From: an uncultured Dialister sp.
Lineage (GTDB): Bacteria; Bacillota; Negativicutes; Veillonellales; Dialisteraceae
NCBI GenBank assembly: GCA_902462205.1
Contig: CABQAR010000006.1
Span: 22,770 to 86,769 of the forward strand
Reading direction: 5' to 3'
Length of the DNA: 64,000 bases
A program made the position numbers and the translations under genes. Below the pieces are notes generated by a model that was not told the origin of the DNA, made no database searches, and worked only from the letters and a program-made list of their open reading frames with translations. Shown here in pieces: positions 8,815 to 18,136 of the stretch (the stretch's first letter is position 1; each line of letters opens with the position of its first letter).

Positions 8815-9573
8815 TTGGAACATGTCATAGAATTAGAAGATATCACGGCTGCTTATGACCAGCAGCCTGTTTTATGGGATTTGGATTTAAATATTTCCGA
8901 AGGCGCCCTTATGGGAATCATCGGTCCCAACGGCGCCGGAAAATCCACCCTGTTGAAGATTATATTGAACCTGCTTCCTCCCGTTTCGGGACGGCTTCGT
9001 TTCTGTATCAACGGCGATACGGATGCCAAAAGCGCACGGAAGAAGATTGCTTATGTCCCGCAAAACGGATCGGTCAATTGGGATTTTCCTGCCACGGTTT
9101 CCGATATCGTCCTTATGGGGCGCTACGGCCACATCGGCTGGTGCCGGCGCCCTTCACGGGGAGACCGGCTGATTGCAAGGGAAATGCTCAGCCGTGTCGG
9201 CATGGATGGTTATGAAAACAGACAGATTAATGAGCTTTCCGGCGGGCAGCAGCAGCGGGTATTCCTTGCACGGGCACTTGCCCAGCAGGCGGCCGTGTAC
9301 CTTTTGGACGAACCCTTCAAGGGTGTCGATGCGCAGACAGAAAAAGTCATCGTCGCCCTATTAAAAGAAATGCAGCGCCATGGACAGACCATTGTCGTCG
9401 TCCATCATGCGCTTCAGACCGTGCCCCTCTATTTTGACGAGGTCGCGATGATTAACCGGCAGCTTATGGCCGCCGGAAAAGTGGAAGAAGTCTTTACGCA
9501 GGAAAATATTGCAAAAACATTTGCTCCACTGCAGAAGGAGAGTGATCCTTATGTATCTGACGGACCTGCTTAA
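8815..9573 (+). CDS. Metal ABC transporter ATP-binding protein (TroB/MntB-like)
   Basis: A 252-residue ABC ATPase with Walker A GPNGAGKSTLL, Q-loop VPQNGSVNWDFP (typical of the metal importer group), signature LSGGQQQR and Walker B VYLLDEPF. The start is TTG, 11 bases after GGTGGTG; no closer ATG is in frame. It powers uptake by the two permeases that follow and overlaps the first of them by 23 bp, implying translational coupling. Confidence 0.9.
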   Translation: MEHVIELEDITAAYDQQPVLWDLDLNISEGALMGIIGPNGAGKSTLLKIILNLLPPVSGRLRFCINGDTDAKSARKKIAYVPQNGSVNWDFPATVSDIVLMGRYGHIGWCRRPSRGDRLIAREMLSRVGMDGYENRQINELSGGQQQRVFLARALAQQAAVYLLDEPFKGVDAQTEKVIVALLKEMQRHGQTIVVVHHALQTVPLYFDEVAMINRQLMAAGKVEEVFTQENIAKTFAPLQKESDPYVSDGPA

Positions 9574-10468
9574 TCTGTCACTCTGGAGCGATTATACCTT
9601 TCGAATCGTTCTGGCAGGCACAACGATTCTTGGCGTACTCTGCGGCGTTCTCGGTTCCTTCATCGTGCTGAGGAGGGAGGCCCTTCTGGGAGACGGCATT
9701 GCGCATTCTTCCTATCCGGGCATCATGCTTGCTTTCCTTTTCATTGGTGTGAAATCGCTCGACGGCCTTCTGCTGGGGGCATTCTTTTCCGCGCTGATCG
9801 CTTTAGGACTGATTCTCCTCGCCCGTCATTACACGAAGCTCCCTTTTGATGGCGTTCTCGCCTCAACGCTTTCTTCCTTTTTTGGAGCGGGCCTTGTCCT
9901 GTCAGCCATTATCCAGCATTCAGGAAATGCCAATCAGGCCGGCCTGAACCAGTTTATTTTCGGCCAGGCTTCGACGATACTTTATCGGGACGTGGTTCTA
10001 ACGGCAGGCCTTTCCTGCATCGTCCTGCTGCTTGTCCTCCTTTTCTGGAAAGAGCTGAAGCTCATGGCTTTTGACCCTGATTATGCAAGAGCCCTTGGAC
10101 TTCCGGGCGGCAAGCTGAATATCCTTCTGTCTTTCCTCACCATGACGACGGTGCTCCTTTCCATACAGGCGGTCGGAATCATTCTCATGAGCGCCATGCT
10201 GATCGCGCCTGCCGTGGCAGCCCGACAGTGGACAAGGCGTCTTGAACCGATGGTTCTGGCATCCGCCGCCATAGGCGCGGTTTCCTCCGCCCTCGGCACG
10301 GCCGTAAGCTCTTCCATGCAAAGAATGCCCACCGGGCCTGCCATCGTGGTGGCGGCCTCCATATTTGTTTTCATCAGCCTGTTTTTCGCCCCCGGCCGAG
10401 GTTTCATCAGCCAGTATTTCCACCGCAGAAAAATGGCCTGTGCATGGGCAAAAGGAGGTGCCAGATGA
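9551..10468 (+). CDS. Metal ABC transporter permease 1 (TroC/ZnuB family)
   Basis: Start placed at the ATG at 9551 (GGAG upstream) rather than an upstream in-frame start inside the ATPase gene. The 305-residue product has eight or nine hydrophobic segments and the ABC-3 family pattern, including LRREALLGDGIAHSSYPG near residue 36 and AMLIAPAVAARQW in the C-terminal half. It overlaps the ATPase gene upstream and the second permease downstream (ATGA). Confidence 0.88.
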   Translation: MYLTDLLNLSLWSDYTFRIVLAGTTILGVLCGVLGSFIVLRREALLGDGIAHSSYPGIMLAFLFIGVKSLDGLLLGAFFSALIALGLILLARHYTKLPFDGVLASTLSSFFGAGLVLSAIIQHSGNANQAGLNQFIFGQASTILYRDVVLTAGLSCIVLLLVLLFWKELKLMAFDPDYARALGLPGGKLNILLSFLTMTTVLLSIQAVGIILMSAMLIAPAVAARQWTRRLEPMVLASAAIGAVSSALGTAVSSSMQRMPTGPAIVVAASIFVFISLFFAPGRGFISQYFHRRKMACAWAKGGAR

Positions 10469-11580
10469 ATTCTTTTGCAGAAATACTTCTCATCGCCCTC
10501 TTTACTGCCACCGCCTGTTCTCTTCCCGGAAACTTCCTTGTCCTTCGGAAGATGTCTATGCTGACTGACGCTATCAGCCATACCGTGCTTTTAGGGATTA
10601 TCCTTGCCTTTCTTCTGTGCGGAGATTTGAGCTCGCCATTCCTTATCATCGGAGCAACAATCATGGGCGTCCTCACTGTCTGGCTGATTGAACTTCTGTA
10701 CGGCAGCAGACGTGTCGCATCAGATTCTGCCATCGGACTTATATTTCCCCTGCTTTTCAGCCTTGGTGTCATACTGATCACCCGCTATGCAGGGAACGCC
10801 CATCTGGACACGGACTGCGTTCTTTTAGGAGAACTAGCCTTTGCCCCTTTCGACCGCCTTGTCGTGGACGGAACGGATTACGGCGCCAAAAGCCTTTTTA
10901 CAAGCGGTATCGTCCTTATCATCGTCGCCTTCGTCATCACGCTCTTTTACAAAGAACTCAAACTCGCCACCTTTGACCCGACACTTTCGAAAATACTCGG
11001 TTTCTCACCGGCGTGGATACATTACGGACTGATGAGCCTTGTCTCTCTTGTAGCTGTGACCTCCTTCCAGTCCATCGGTTCCATACTGGTCATCGCTTTC
11101 ATGATTATCCCTGCCATGACAGCCGCCCTTTGGACAAGGACGCTTTCCGCCCGTTTAATACTGAGTTGTCTTCTTGGCGCGGCCGGCTCCATTACAGGCA
11201 TTACTGGCGCCATCTATCTGGATACCTCTCTGGCAGGCATGATGGCCGCCGTTTTGGGAATATTCTTCATATGCTCCCTTACTGTCGCCCCTTCGACAGG
11301 CCTCTTCGCTGCATTCCGGAAACGGAAAACGCAGAGATTTACCTTTGGAAGAGAGACACTCCTGCAGCATCTCCTGTTCCACGAAGGCACGGAAGCAGCT
11401 TACACGGAAAATTCAATCACCGACCTTCCTATACATATGAAATGGCCGAAAGATTTTACAGAGAAAGTCTGTAACTCCCTTATGAACGATGGCTACATCA
11501 TACAGGAAGGAAATCTGCTCTTCACGACCAGACAGGGAAAACAGCACAATGCATTCTATCGGAAGAGCCTGCACCGATAA
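10465..11580 (+). CDS. Metal ABC transporter permease 2 with C-terminal winged-helix-like extension
   Basis: Starts at 10465 with AAGGAGG upstream and a 4-bp overlap with permease 1. Residues 1-280 are a second ABC-3 permease (LPGNFLVLRKMSMLTDAISH; MIIPAMTAALWTR). The remaining 90 residues are soluble and end with a region resembling a DtxR-like winged helix (LMNDGYI...FTTRQGKQHN). TroD-type permeases of spirochaetes carry similar tails. Two different permeases probably form a heterodimeric channel. The role of the tail is unknown; it may sense metal or interact with a regulator. Confidence 0.85.
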   Translation: MNSFAEILLIALFTATACSLPGNFLVLRKMSMLTDAISHTVLLGIILAFLLCGDLSSPFLIIGATIMGVLTVWLIELLYGSRRVASDSAIGLIFPLLFSLGVILITRYAGNAHLDTDCVLLGELAFAPFDRLVVDGTDYGAKSLFTSGIVLIIVAFVITLFYKELKLATFDPTLSKILGFSPAWIHYGLMSLVSLVAVTSFQSIGSILVIAFMIIPAMTAALWTRTLSARLILSCLLGAAGSITGITGAIYLDTSLAGMMAAVLGIFFICSLTVAPSTGLFAAFRKRKTQRFTFGRETLLQHLLFHEGTEAAYTENSITDLPIHMKWPKDFTEKVCNSLMNDGYIIQEGNLLFTTRQGKQHNAFYRKSLHR

Positions 11581-11593
11581 ACTGGTCAACACA

Positions 11594-11648
11594 ACAGATA
11601 AAAAGCGTTCCTGTTGCCTATATGCCACAGAAACGCTTTTTATCTGTT
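11594..11648. terminator. Bidirectional terminator between troD-like gene and mnmE
   Basis: GATAAAAAGCGTT and AACGCTTTTTATC arms around a loop, usable on both strands by the two converging genes. Confidence 0.85.
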
Positions 11649-11655
11649 ATAATTT

Positions 11656-13035
11656 TTATTTCCCTACGCAGAAACGGCTGAAAATGGAATGGATGAGCTC
11701 GTCATCGATCGTATCGCCTGTGATTTCTCCCATCGCATGCCATGCCTCGGTGAGGTCGACGACGATGAAATCCGCCTGCAGGCCTTCTCTGACGGAGGCT
11801 CTTGCGCGAAGGACGTTGTCCAGTGCTTTTCTGACCAGCTCCACATGGCGCAGGTTCGTGAGGAACAGGGAGCGTCCGGCTTCTGCGTCCTGCCGTTCCG
11901 TGATTTTTCTCAGTTCTTCCTTCAATTCGTCCATGCCGCTTCCATAGCGGGCGGAGAGGGATACCACGGGCACATCGCCGGTCAGTGCCTGTATTTCTTC
12001 TTTCGTCACTTCAGCAGGGAGGTCGTATTTATTCAGGATGACGATCACTTTTTTCCCGCGGAGGGTGCGGAGAAGGGACAGATCTTCTTCATCCAGCGGA
12101 CGGGAGCCGTCGATGACGGCAAAGATCAGGTTTGCTTTTTCCATGGATGCTTTCGTCCGTTCGATGCCTATTTTCTCGACCTTGTTTTCCGTTTCCCTGA
12201 GGCCTGCGGTATCCATCAGGATCAGGGGCACGCCGGAAATATTGATGCTTTCTTCGATGGTGTCCCTCGTAGTGCCCGGTACGTCGGTCACGATGGCCCG
12301 TTCTTCCTGCAGCAGGGAATTAAGCAGGCTCGATTTCCCCGCATTCGGCTTCCCCACGATGGCGGTGCGCAGTCCGTCCTTGATGACCCGGCCTTCCTCG
12401 GAACGTTTCAGCAGGGCCGACAGGGAAACATCTATTTTCTCCAGCGCCGTCCCTATTTCCTCCATCGTCAGGTCTTCCAAATCTTCTTCCGGATAATCGA
12501 TGGTGACTTCGAGTTTCGTGATCAGATCTTTCAGTTCTTCCATGCACCGGCGGACAAAACCGGAGAGAGCACCTGAAAGGTGGCTTTCCGCCTGTGTGAG
12601 CGCAGCGCTTCCCCTTGCACCGATGATGTCCATGACAGCTTCCGCCTGCGCCAGGTCCAGCCGTCCGTTGAGGAAGGCACGTTTCGTAAATTCACCGCGC
12701 ACCGCAGGAACGGCGCCATACCGGAGCGCGAGTTCCAATGTTTCCCGCAGGGCTTCCATGGAGCCGTGGATCTGTATTTCCACCACGTCCTCGCCCGTGT
12801 AGGAATGAGGCGCTTTCATATACACCGCCAGTCCCTCGTCGATGCGTTTGTCTTCTTCGACCACATGGCCGAAATACATCATGTAAGGGACGGCTTCCCT
12901 GAACGACGGGATTTTCTTCGTATGAAATATCTTGTCCGCGATGTCCGCCGCATATAATCCGCTGATACGGAGGATGCCGATCCCTCCCTCGCCGGGGCTG
13001 GTGGCGATCGCCGCTATCGTTGTTTCTTCGTACAT
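11656..13035 (-). CDS. mnmE: tRNA modification GTPase MnmE
   Basis: A 459-residue MnmE (TrmE). The N-terminal tetrahydrofolate-binding domain is followed by a GTPase domain with G1 GKPNAGKSSLLN, G2/G3 VPGTTRD and DTAGLRETE, and G4 NKYD. The C-terminal motif reads FCVGK, the catalytic Cys-X-Gly-Lys form. MnmE uses GTP hydrolysis and one-carbon units to modify U34 together with MnmG. A promoterless 200-bp gap separates it from udp, which is divergent. Confidence 0.97.
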   Translation of the reverse strand: MYEETTIAAIATSPGEGGIGILRISGLYAADIADKIFHTKKIPSFREAVPYMMYFGHVVEEDKRIDEGLAVYMKAPHSYTGEDVVEIQIHGSMEALRETLELALRYGAVPAVRGEFTKRAFLNGRLDLAQAEAVMDIIGARGSAALTQAESHLSGALSGFVRRCMEELKDLITKLEVTIDYPEEDLEDLTMEEIGTALEKIDVSLSALLKRSEEGRVIKDGLRTAIVGKPNAGKSSLLNSLLQEERAIVTDVPGTTRDTIEESINISGVPLILMDTAGLRETENKVEKIGIERTKASMEKANLIFAVIDGSRPLDEEDLSLLRTLRGKKVIVILNKYDLPAEVTKEEIQALTGDVPVVSLSARYGSGMDELKEELRKITERQDAEAGRSLFLTNLRHVELVRKALDNVLRARASVREGLQADFIVVDLTEAWHAMGEITGDTIDDELIHSIFSRFCVGK

Positions 13036-13174
13036 ATCCTGCTCCTCATTCTGAACACGAAGATAATTTCCTTTATTGTATCACAATCCTGTACACGGTC
13101 AGGAAATGACGGGCACTCTCAAAAAACCGCCCAACATATACGGAATATTTTCATCTGTCTCTTCATTTTTCCTT

Positions 13175-13202
13175 CTATCTTGCTGTTTTTTGTTGCTATA
13201 AT
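13175..13202 (+). promoter_or_regulatory. Putative promoter of the uridine phosphorylase gene
   Basis: A perfect TATAAT (13197-13202) in the context TGCTATAATG lies about 40 bp before the ATG, with a weaker TTCTAT about 18 bp further upstream. Confidence 0.55.
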
Positions 13203-13240
13203 GTAGGAAACAGTATCTTCATTGGAAAAAGGAGGCGTTT

Positions 13241-14041
13241 ATGAAAAATTATGCCCGTCCCGGAGAGGTCATGTACCACACAGGCCTTGCAAGGGAAATG
13301 ATTGACGGCGCGGCGTATGCCCTCGTCCCCGGCGACCCGGGGCGTGTCGAAGGGCTTGCAAGGGCGCTGGATGGAAACGCGTCATTCGTAGCTTCCCACA
13401 GAGATTACACGACATGGCTCGCCCATATGGACGGTGCTTCTGTCCTCGTGATGTCCACCGGCATGGGCGGCCCCTGCGTCACGTTTGCCGTGGAAGAGCT
13501 TGCCCGCCTCGGCGTGGAGACGTTCATCCGCGTCGGCACGACAGGCTCCATACAGGAAGACCTGGATCTGGGCGACGTGGTAGTGAATAAGGCGGCGGTC
13601 CGCATGGAAGGCGCATCCAGGGCATATGCCCCCATCGAGTATCCTGCCGTTGCTGATTTACAGACGACGCTCGCCCTCCAGACTGCGGCGGAGGAGCTGC
13701 ATATTCCCTGCAAAACAGGGATTTCCATCAGCACCGACAGTTTCTGGCCGGGGCAGGAAAGGTACGACAGCTTCGGCGGCTATGTGCTGAAACGTCTGCA
13801 GGGGACGCTGGAGGATTTCCGCCACATCGGCTGCACGAATTATGAAATGGAAAACGCCACTCTTTTCACCGTGGCTTCCGTACTGGGACTGAAGGCAGGC
13901 TCCATCTGCGGCGTGGTCGCCAAGCGGACAGACAGCGAGTCGGTCGCTCCGCATGAAATCTACGAAACAGCGGAAAACCGTTTCCAGCAGGTGGCAAAAA
14001 GAGCTTTGGAGCTTCTGATCAGGCAAAAGGAACATGCATGA
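13241..14041 (+). CDS. udp: Uridine phosphorylase
   Basis: A 266-residue nucleoside phosphorylase-I family protein. It has the phosphate-binding VPGDPGRVEG (about residues 29-38), MSTGMGGPC, RVGTTGSIQ, and the EMENATLFTVA segment typical of uridine-type enzymes. It cleaves uridine with phosphate to uracil and ribose-1-phosphate for salvage. AAAGGAGG precedes the ATG. It stands alone, followed by a long block of composite repeats. Confidence 0.88.
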   Translation: MKNYARPGEVMYHTGLAREMIDGAAYALVPGDPGRVEGLARALDGNASFVASHRDYTTWLAHMDGASVLVMSTGMGGPCVTFAVEELARLGVETFIRVGTTGSIQEDLDLGDVVVNKAAVRMEGASRAYAPIEYPAVADLQTTLALQTAAEELHIPCKTGISISTDSFWPGQERYDSFGGYVLKRLQGTLEDFRHIGCTNYEMENATLFTVASVLGLKAGSICGVVAKRTDSESVAPHEIYETAENRFQQVAKRALELLIRQKEHA

Positions 14042-14099
14042 GGAAACAGAAGGCAAAGCGTTCCATGTTCACAGAGGCTGGCACAATTCCTATTCTTAC

Positions 14100-15133
14100 C
14101 TGTATCCCAAGCCAGATCCTTCGCTTCGCTCGAGGATGACGGCAGGCAGGTAACTACTCTGTTTTCTGACGTCTGCCTTCCGTTTTTGACTACTACCAAC
14201 TAAAAACTATCAACTGTCTTCTGACTTCTGGCTACTGCCTACTGCCTACCCATTTTAGGGACAGATTCATTCTTGTCCTCCCGGAGGGCATCACCCGTCA
14301 GTCTTCGACTGCCACCCTCTTCTGAAGAAGTGGGCTTACACAATGCCTATTTTCTATGCTTACCTATATCCTCTGCCAGATCCTTACCGCTCCCTCCGGT
14401 CGGGTATGGCGTCTCATTTAATTTCATGCGTCGCAAGCTCCTTTGAAATTGGTTCGCTTGCCATCGCTTCATTTTGCTATGTTCCATTCTGTTCGAGGAT
14501 AACGGTAAGCAGGTAATACCAATAAGGTAAATAGCCCTTGCCCATCATTTTTGGGAATCTGGGCAGTGGTTACAGGTGTTAAATACGATTCCCCTGCTTC
14601 CACCGTACGCGGGGGAAGTACTGCCGAATGGCAGGGATAGGGGCAAGCGTGCGTGCACTCTTTCTCTATTTTTCTCAACTCGCCCCTTCAGTCAACCTAC
14701 GGTTGCCAGCTCCCCCGACAATCGGTGGAGCCTTTCTATTCTGCATTTAATTTTATTATCCTATACCAGATACCTCATTTTGCTACGCTCCATTCGAGGA
14801 TGACGGCAGGCAGGGATTCATTAATATCTGATTTCTACCGTCTGACTACCGGCTACTAACCATCCATTTTAGGGGCAAATTCATTCTTGTCCTCCCGGAA
14901 GGCATCACCCGTCAGTCTTCGACTGCCACCCTCTTCTGAAGAAGAGGGCTTCCTCGTTTTCTGTTTTCTGTTTTCTGATGTCTGATATCTGATATCCGAT
15001 TTCTGTCTTCTGCCTTCTGATTTCTACCGTCTGACTACGGGCTACTGCCTACTGACTACTAAATCTCGCCGCTATATTATCTGTCGCGGCGCTCCTTAAT
15101 TCCTCATTCCTAATTCCACATTCCTAATTTTTC
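14100..15133 (+). repeat. Composite intergenic repeats, copy 3 (tandem block of about 1 kb)
   Basis: The whole gap 14042-15144 is made of the dispersed modules. It contains two gggacagattc/gaagaagtgggct-type segments (near 14260 and 14880), two cgaggatgacggcaggcag segments, a tccttaccgctccctccggtcgggtatggcg segment, simple ttctgactactg runs, and finally the gccgc/gcggcg hairpin and tandem heptamers. There is no gene. It directly precedes the ClC channel start codon. Confidence 0.85.
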
Positions 15134-15144
15134 TCACCTTTACT

Positions 15145-16785
15145 ATGGACATAAAACAAAAAACTCCGACGGAGAGTGAATCATCCCGTCTTCAATTTAA
15201 TAAGCAGCTTTTCCAGACCTATCTGGCGCTGGATAACTGGCACCAGTTCCGGCTCCGCCTGTTTTTGGAGGGCATCCTGGTCGGAATCGCAAGCGGACTG
15301 TCCATCGGCCTGTTCCGTTTTTTATTGGTCCGGGCGGAAGCGTTCCGTATCGTCCTTTTTCAGGATTATCTGGTTCCTGCATGGAATGCGGCGGATTTTC
15401 TCCCCCTTCTGGGCTGGTTTGCCGCGCTTTTCCTCATCGGCGGCGCTCTGTACCTGATGTGCCGTTATGCACCCATGGCGTCCGGTTCCGGTATTCCGCA
15501 GGTGAAAGGCGTCATCCTTGGATTCTTCAAAATGGAATGGTTCCGTATCCTCTGGGTGAAAATCCTCGCCGGCGCCCTCGGCATCGGCGCGGGGCTTTCT
15601 CTCGGACGGGAAGGGCCGTCCATCCAAATCGGCGCCGTGACGGCGCAGGGACTCAGCCGTTCCATGGGGCGGACGAAGCTGGAGGAACGGTACCTCATCA
15701 CGAGCGGTGCGAGCGCAGGCCTTGCCGCCGCCTTCAATGCGCCGCTGGCTGGCATGATGTTCGCTTTGGAGGAGCTGCACAGGAATTTTTCCGGCGCCGT
15801 CCTTCTTCCCACCATGGCCTCCGCCGTTTCCGCCACCATCGTTTCCCATCTGTTCTTCGGCACGGATACGAGCTTCACATTCCCCAGCCTCATTCATATG
15901 CCGGCAGAATATCTGGGGCATGTCATCCTGATCGCCGTTTCCTGCGGATTTTTCGGCATCTTCTTCAATTACGGCCTGCTCCACATCGGCCGTTTCTACA
16001 GCCTGCCCGTTTTCAGGAACCAGTATGTGAAAATCCTGTTCGCCCTCTTTTCCGCCTCCCTCCTCGGATTTTTCCTTCCCCAGGTTTTAGGCGGAGGAAA
16101 CGTTCTCGTGGACACGCTTGCGGAAGTGCGGTACGGTCTCGGTTTCCTGCTGATCCTTCTTCTGGGCAAGTATGTTTTCACCCTCATCAGCTACGGCTGC
16201 GGTGTTCCGGGCGGATTTTTCCTTCCCCTCCTCGTCATCGGCGCCCTCATCGGTTCCGCCGAAGCGAACCTTCTCGTCGCGGGCGGACTTCTTTCTGACC
16301 TGTATACGCCGAACATCATCATCATTTCCATGGTGGCTTTCTTCGCCGCCAGCGTCCGTGCTCCCATCACGGGCACGCTCCTCATTCTCGAAATGACCGG
16401 CGATTTCCACCATCTCATGGCGCTCGCTCTCGCTTCCGCCGTCGCCTATGTCACCGCCGAGCTTCTGAAAGGGCAGCCGATTTATGACGCGCTCCTCAAA
16501 AGATCTCTGGCAGACAGTACCACGCCCGTCTCCGCAGAGGAAAGAAATATTCTGGAAATCCCCGTGGGAAGCGGTTCCCTTCTGGAAAACAGGACGGTGG
16601 AGGAAATACCGAAAATCCACCACACCGTCCTCGTCAATATCAAAAGAAGGGGCACAAGCATGATTCCCGATCCGGACACCATGCTCCGTCAGGGAGATTT
16701 CCTGTATTTCCTGACAGAAAGCAGGCACACCGAGGAAATCAAGCGCTTATGCGAGGCGCACGTTCCCAAAAGCCACGTCAAATAA
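15145..16785 (+). CDS. ClC-family chloride channel/antiporter with TrkA-C domain
   Basis: A 546-residue membrane protein with the ClC selectivity motifs GSGIPQ (about residue 112), GREGPSIQ (about 153, with the gating Glu that usually marks H+-coupled exchangers) and GVPGGFFLP. Residues from about 460 form a cytoplasmic RCK_C (TrkA-C) domain that commonly binds a regulatory ligand. It likely exchanges Cl- for H+. The start codon follows directly on a composite repeat and I see no good ribosome-binding site, so the true start may differ slightly. Confidence 0.9.
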   Translation: MDIKQKTPTESESSRLQFNKQLFQTYLALDNWHQFRLRLFLEGILVGIASGLSIGLFRFLLVRAEAFRIVLFQDYLVPAWNAADFLPLLGWFAALFLIGGALYLMCRYAPMASGSGIPQVKGVILGFFKMEWFRILWVKILAGALGIGAGLSLGREGPSIQIGAVTAQGLSRSMGRTKLEERYLITSGASAGLAAAFNAPLAGMMFALEELHRNFSGAVLLPTMASAVSATIVSHLFFGTDTSFTFPSLIHMPAEYLGHVILIAVSCGFFGIFFNYGLLHIGRFYSLPVFRNQYVKILFALFSASLLGFFLPQVLGGGNVLVDTLAEVRYGLGFLLILLLGKYVFTLISYGCGVPGGFFLPLLVIGALIGSAEANLLVAGGLLSDLYTPNIIIISMVAFFAASVRAPITGTLLILEMTGDFHHLMALALASAVAYVTAELLKGQPIYDALLKRSLADSTTPVSAEERNILEIPVGSGSLLENRTVEEIPKIHHTVLVNIKRRGTSMIPDPDTMLRQGDFLYFLTESRHTEEIKRLCEAHVPKSHVK

Positions 16786-16793
16786 AAAACTCA

Positions 16794-16832
16794 CTCCGTG
16801 TTTCATTCACCGGAGTGATCTTTTTATTTGCA
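16794..16832 (+). terminator. Terminator of the ClC gene
   Basis: CACTCCG and CGGAGTG arms around an AT-rich loop, followed by ATCTTTTTATT. Confidence 0.75.
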
Positions 16833-16853
16833 GGAAAGCCTGCTATTTCTGTT

Positions 16854-17957
16854 TTATTCCATCCGTTCCCACCATTTGCCAAAGGTCTGGCCGCTGTTCC
16901 CTATTTCCACCGGCTCGCCGATCATCGGCGTGAGCAGCCTGTAATGCTTGTCTTTCCCCGCTTCCGTGATTCTTTCATACGGCTCCTTCCAGTGATGGAC
17001 AGAGAGCGGATATTTCCCGTTATGGCAGGGGATAAGCGCCGCCGCTTTCAGATCTTCTCCTGCCCTTGCGCTTTCTTCGGGCATCATATGGACGCTCGGC
17101 CAGCTTTCATTGTATTGGCCGTCTTCCACGAGGGCCAGGTCGAATCCGCCGAACTGTTCCCCGATTTTCCTGAACCGTCCGTCATAGCCGCCGTCGCCGG
17201 AGTAGTATACTTTCCTGTCCGGCGTGATGAAGGCGAAGCTAGCGCAGAGCGTCTGGTCCCTGCTGATGAGCCTTCCGCTGAAATGACGGGCCGGAAGCAC
17301 CCAGATGGAGAGTCCGTCATCGATTTTCACTTCCGTGTTCCAGTCTTCCTCATCAATTTTTTCCGCCGGATATCCCCATTTCTCGTAATAGCCTCCATTG
17401 CCAAGGCCGGTCACCACCTTTTTCACCTTCGGTTCTATTTCTCTTGCCATGTCGTAATCCAGATGGTCCCAGTGGTCATGGGAAAGCACCATGACGTCGA
17501 TATCATCGGGGATATCCTCCGCGGTATACACATTGCTCCCCTCGAAGGCCTTGTCGATGAACGGGACGGGCGATGCGTAGCGGGACGCAACGGGATCGAT
17601 CAGTATCTTTTTCCCGTGAAGCTGCATGTAAAAGGAAGAATGACCCATCCACACCACCACGTCTTTTTGCGGGTCGAGGGCTTTCAGATCGGTTTTCTCT
17701 GTAATCATCCGATCCTTAGGAATGGTCTGCCCCGGCGTGGGAAAGAAAAAATCCTTCATAAAGGCCATCTTGGGATGGATGGCTTCGTGGGGCGTTTCAG
17801 GAACGAATCGTCCGTCCGCGTAATGGGGCGAGGCCTGTATCCGTTCCTTCCGCTGCTCCGTCATGAGCGGTTCCATCTGTGGCTGTGAAATGAACCACGC
17901 CGCCGATGCGCAGACGACCGCGATCCCTGCACAGATATATTTCAACATATGTACCAT
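16854..17957 (-). CDS. Metallo-beta-lactamase-fold hydrolase (NAPE-PLD/RomA-like)
   Basis: A 367-residue protein with an N-terminal membrane anchor or signal (about residues 5-24) and an MBL fold. The metal motif SHDHWDHLDY is at about residue 158; the preceding WMGHSSFYMQLHGKKILIDPV is characteristic of the UlaG/NAPE-PLD branch. Later DGGYDGRF and HMMPEESARA provide further ligands. It probably hydrolyses a phosphodiester or lactone in the periplasm or at the membrane. The substrate is unknown. Confidence 0.85.
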   Translation of the reverse strand: MVHMLKYICAGIAVVCASAAWFISQPQMEPLMTEQRKERIQASPHYADGRFVPETPHEAIHPKMAFMKDFFFPTPGQTIPKDRMITEKTDLKALDPQKDVVVWMGHSSFYMQLHGKKILIDPVASRYASPVPFIDKAFEGSNVYTAEDIPDDIDVMVLSHDHWDHLDYDMAREIEPKVKKVVTGLGNGGYYEKWGYPAEKIDEEDWNTEVKIDDGLSIWVLPARHFSGRLISRDQTLCASFAFITPDRKVYYSGDGGYDGRFRKIGEQFGGFDLALVEDGQYNESWPSVHMMPEESARAGEDLKAAALIPCHNGKYPLSVHHWKEPYERITEAGKDKHYRLLTPMIGEPVEIGNSGQTFGKWWERME

Positions 17958-18103
17958 GATTCCTCCGTTTATTTCAAATATCCTTCATTATATCCTTAAA
18001 GTCCACTTGAAAGGAAACAGGCAGCCCGGCAGTTTCCGGTTATTCGTCGGCCGCGGAGGGTTTATGATCCGGCGGAACGTTTTTTCTGTCTTTGCTTCCC
18101 ATG

Positions 18104-18136
18104 AAAAAAAGCCCCCTTGCGGAGGCCTTTGGGCTT
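18104..18136 (-). terminator. Terminator of the methylisocitrate-lyase-like gene
   Basis: On the minus strand a GGCCTCCGCAAGGGGGC hairpin is followed by TTTTTTTC. Confidence 0.7.
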
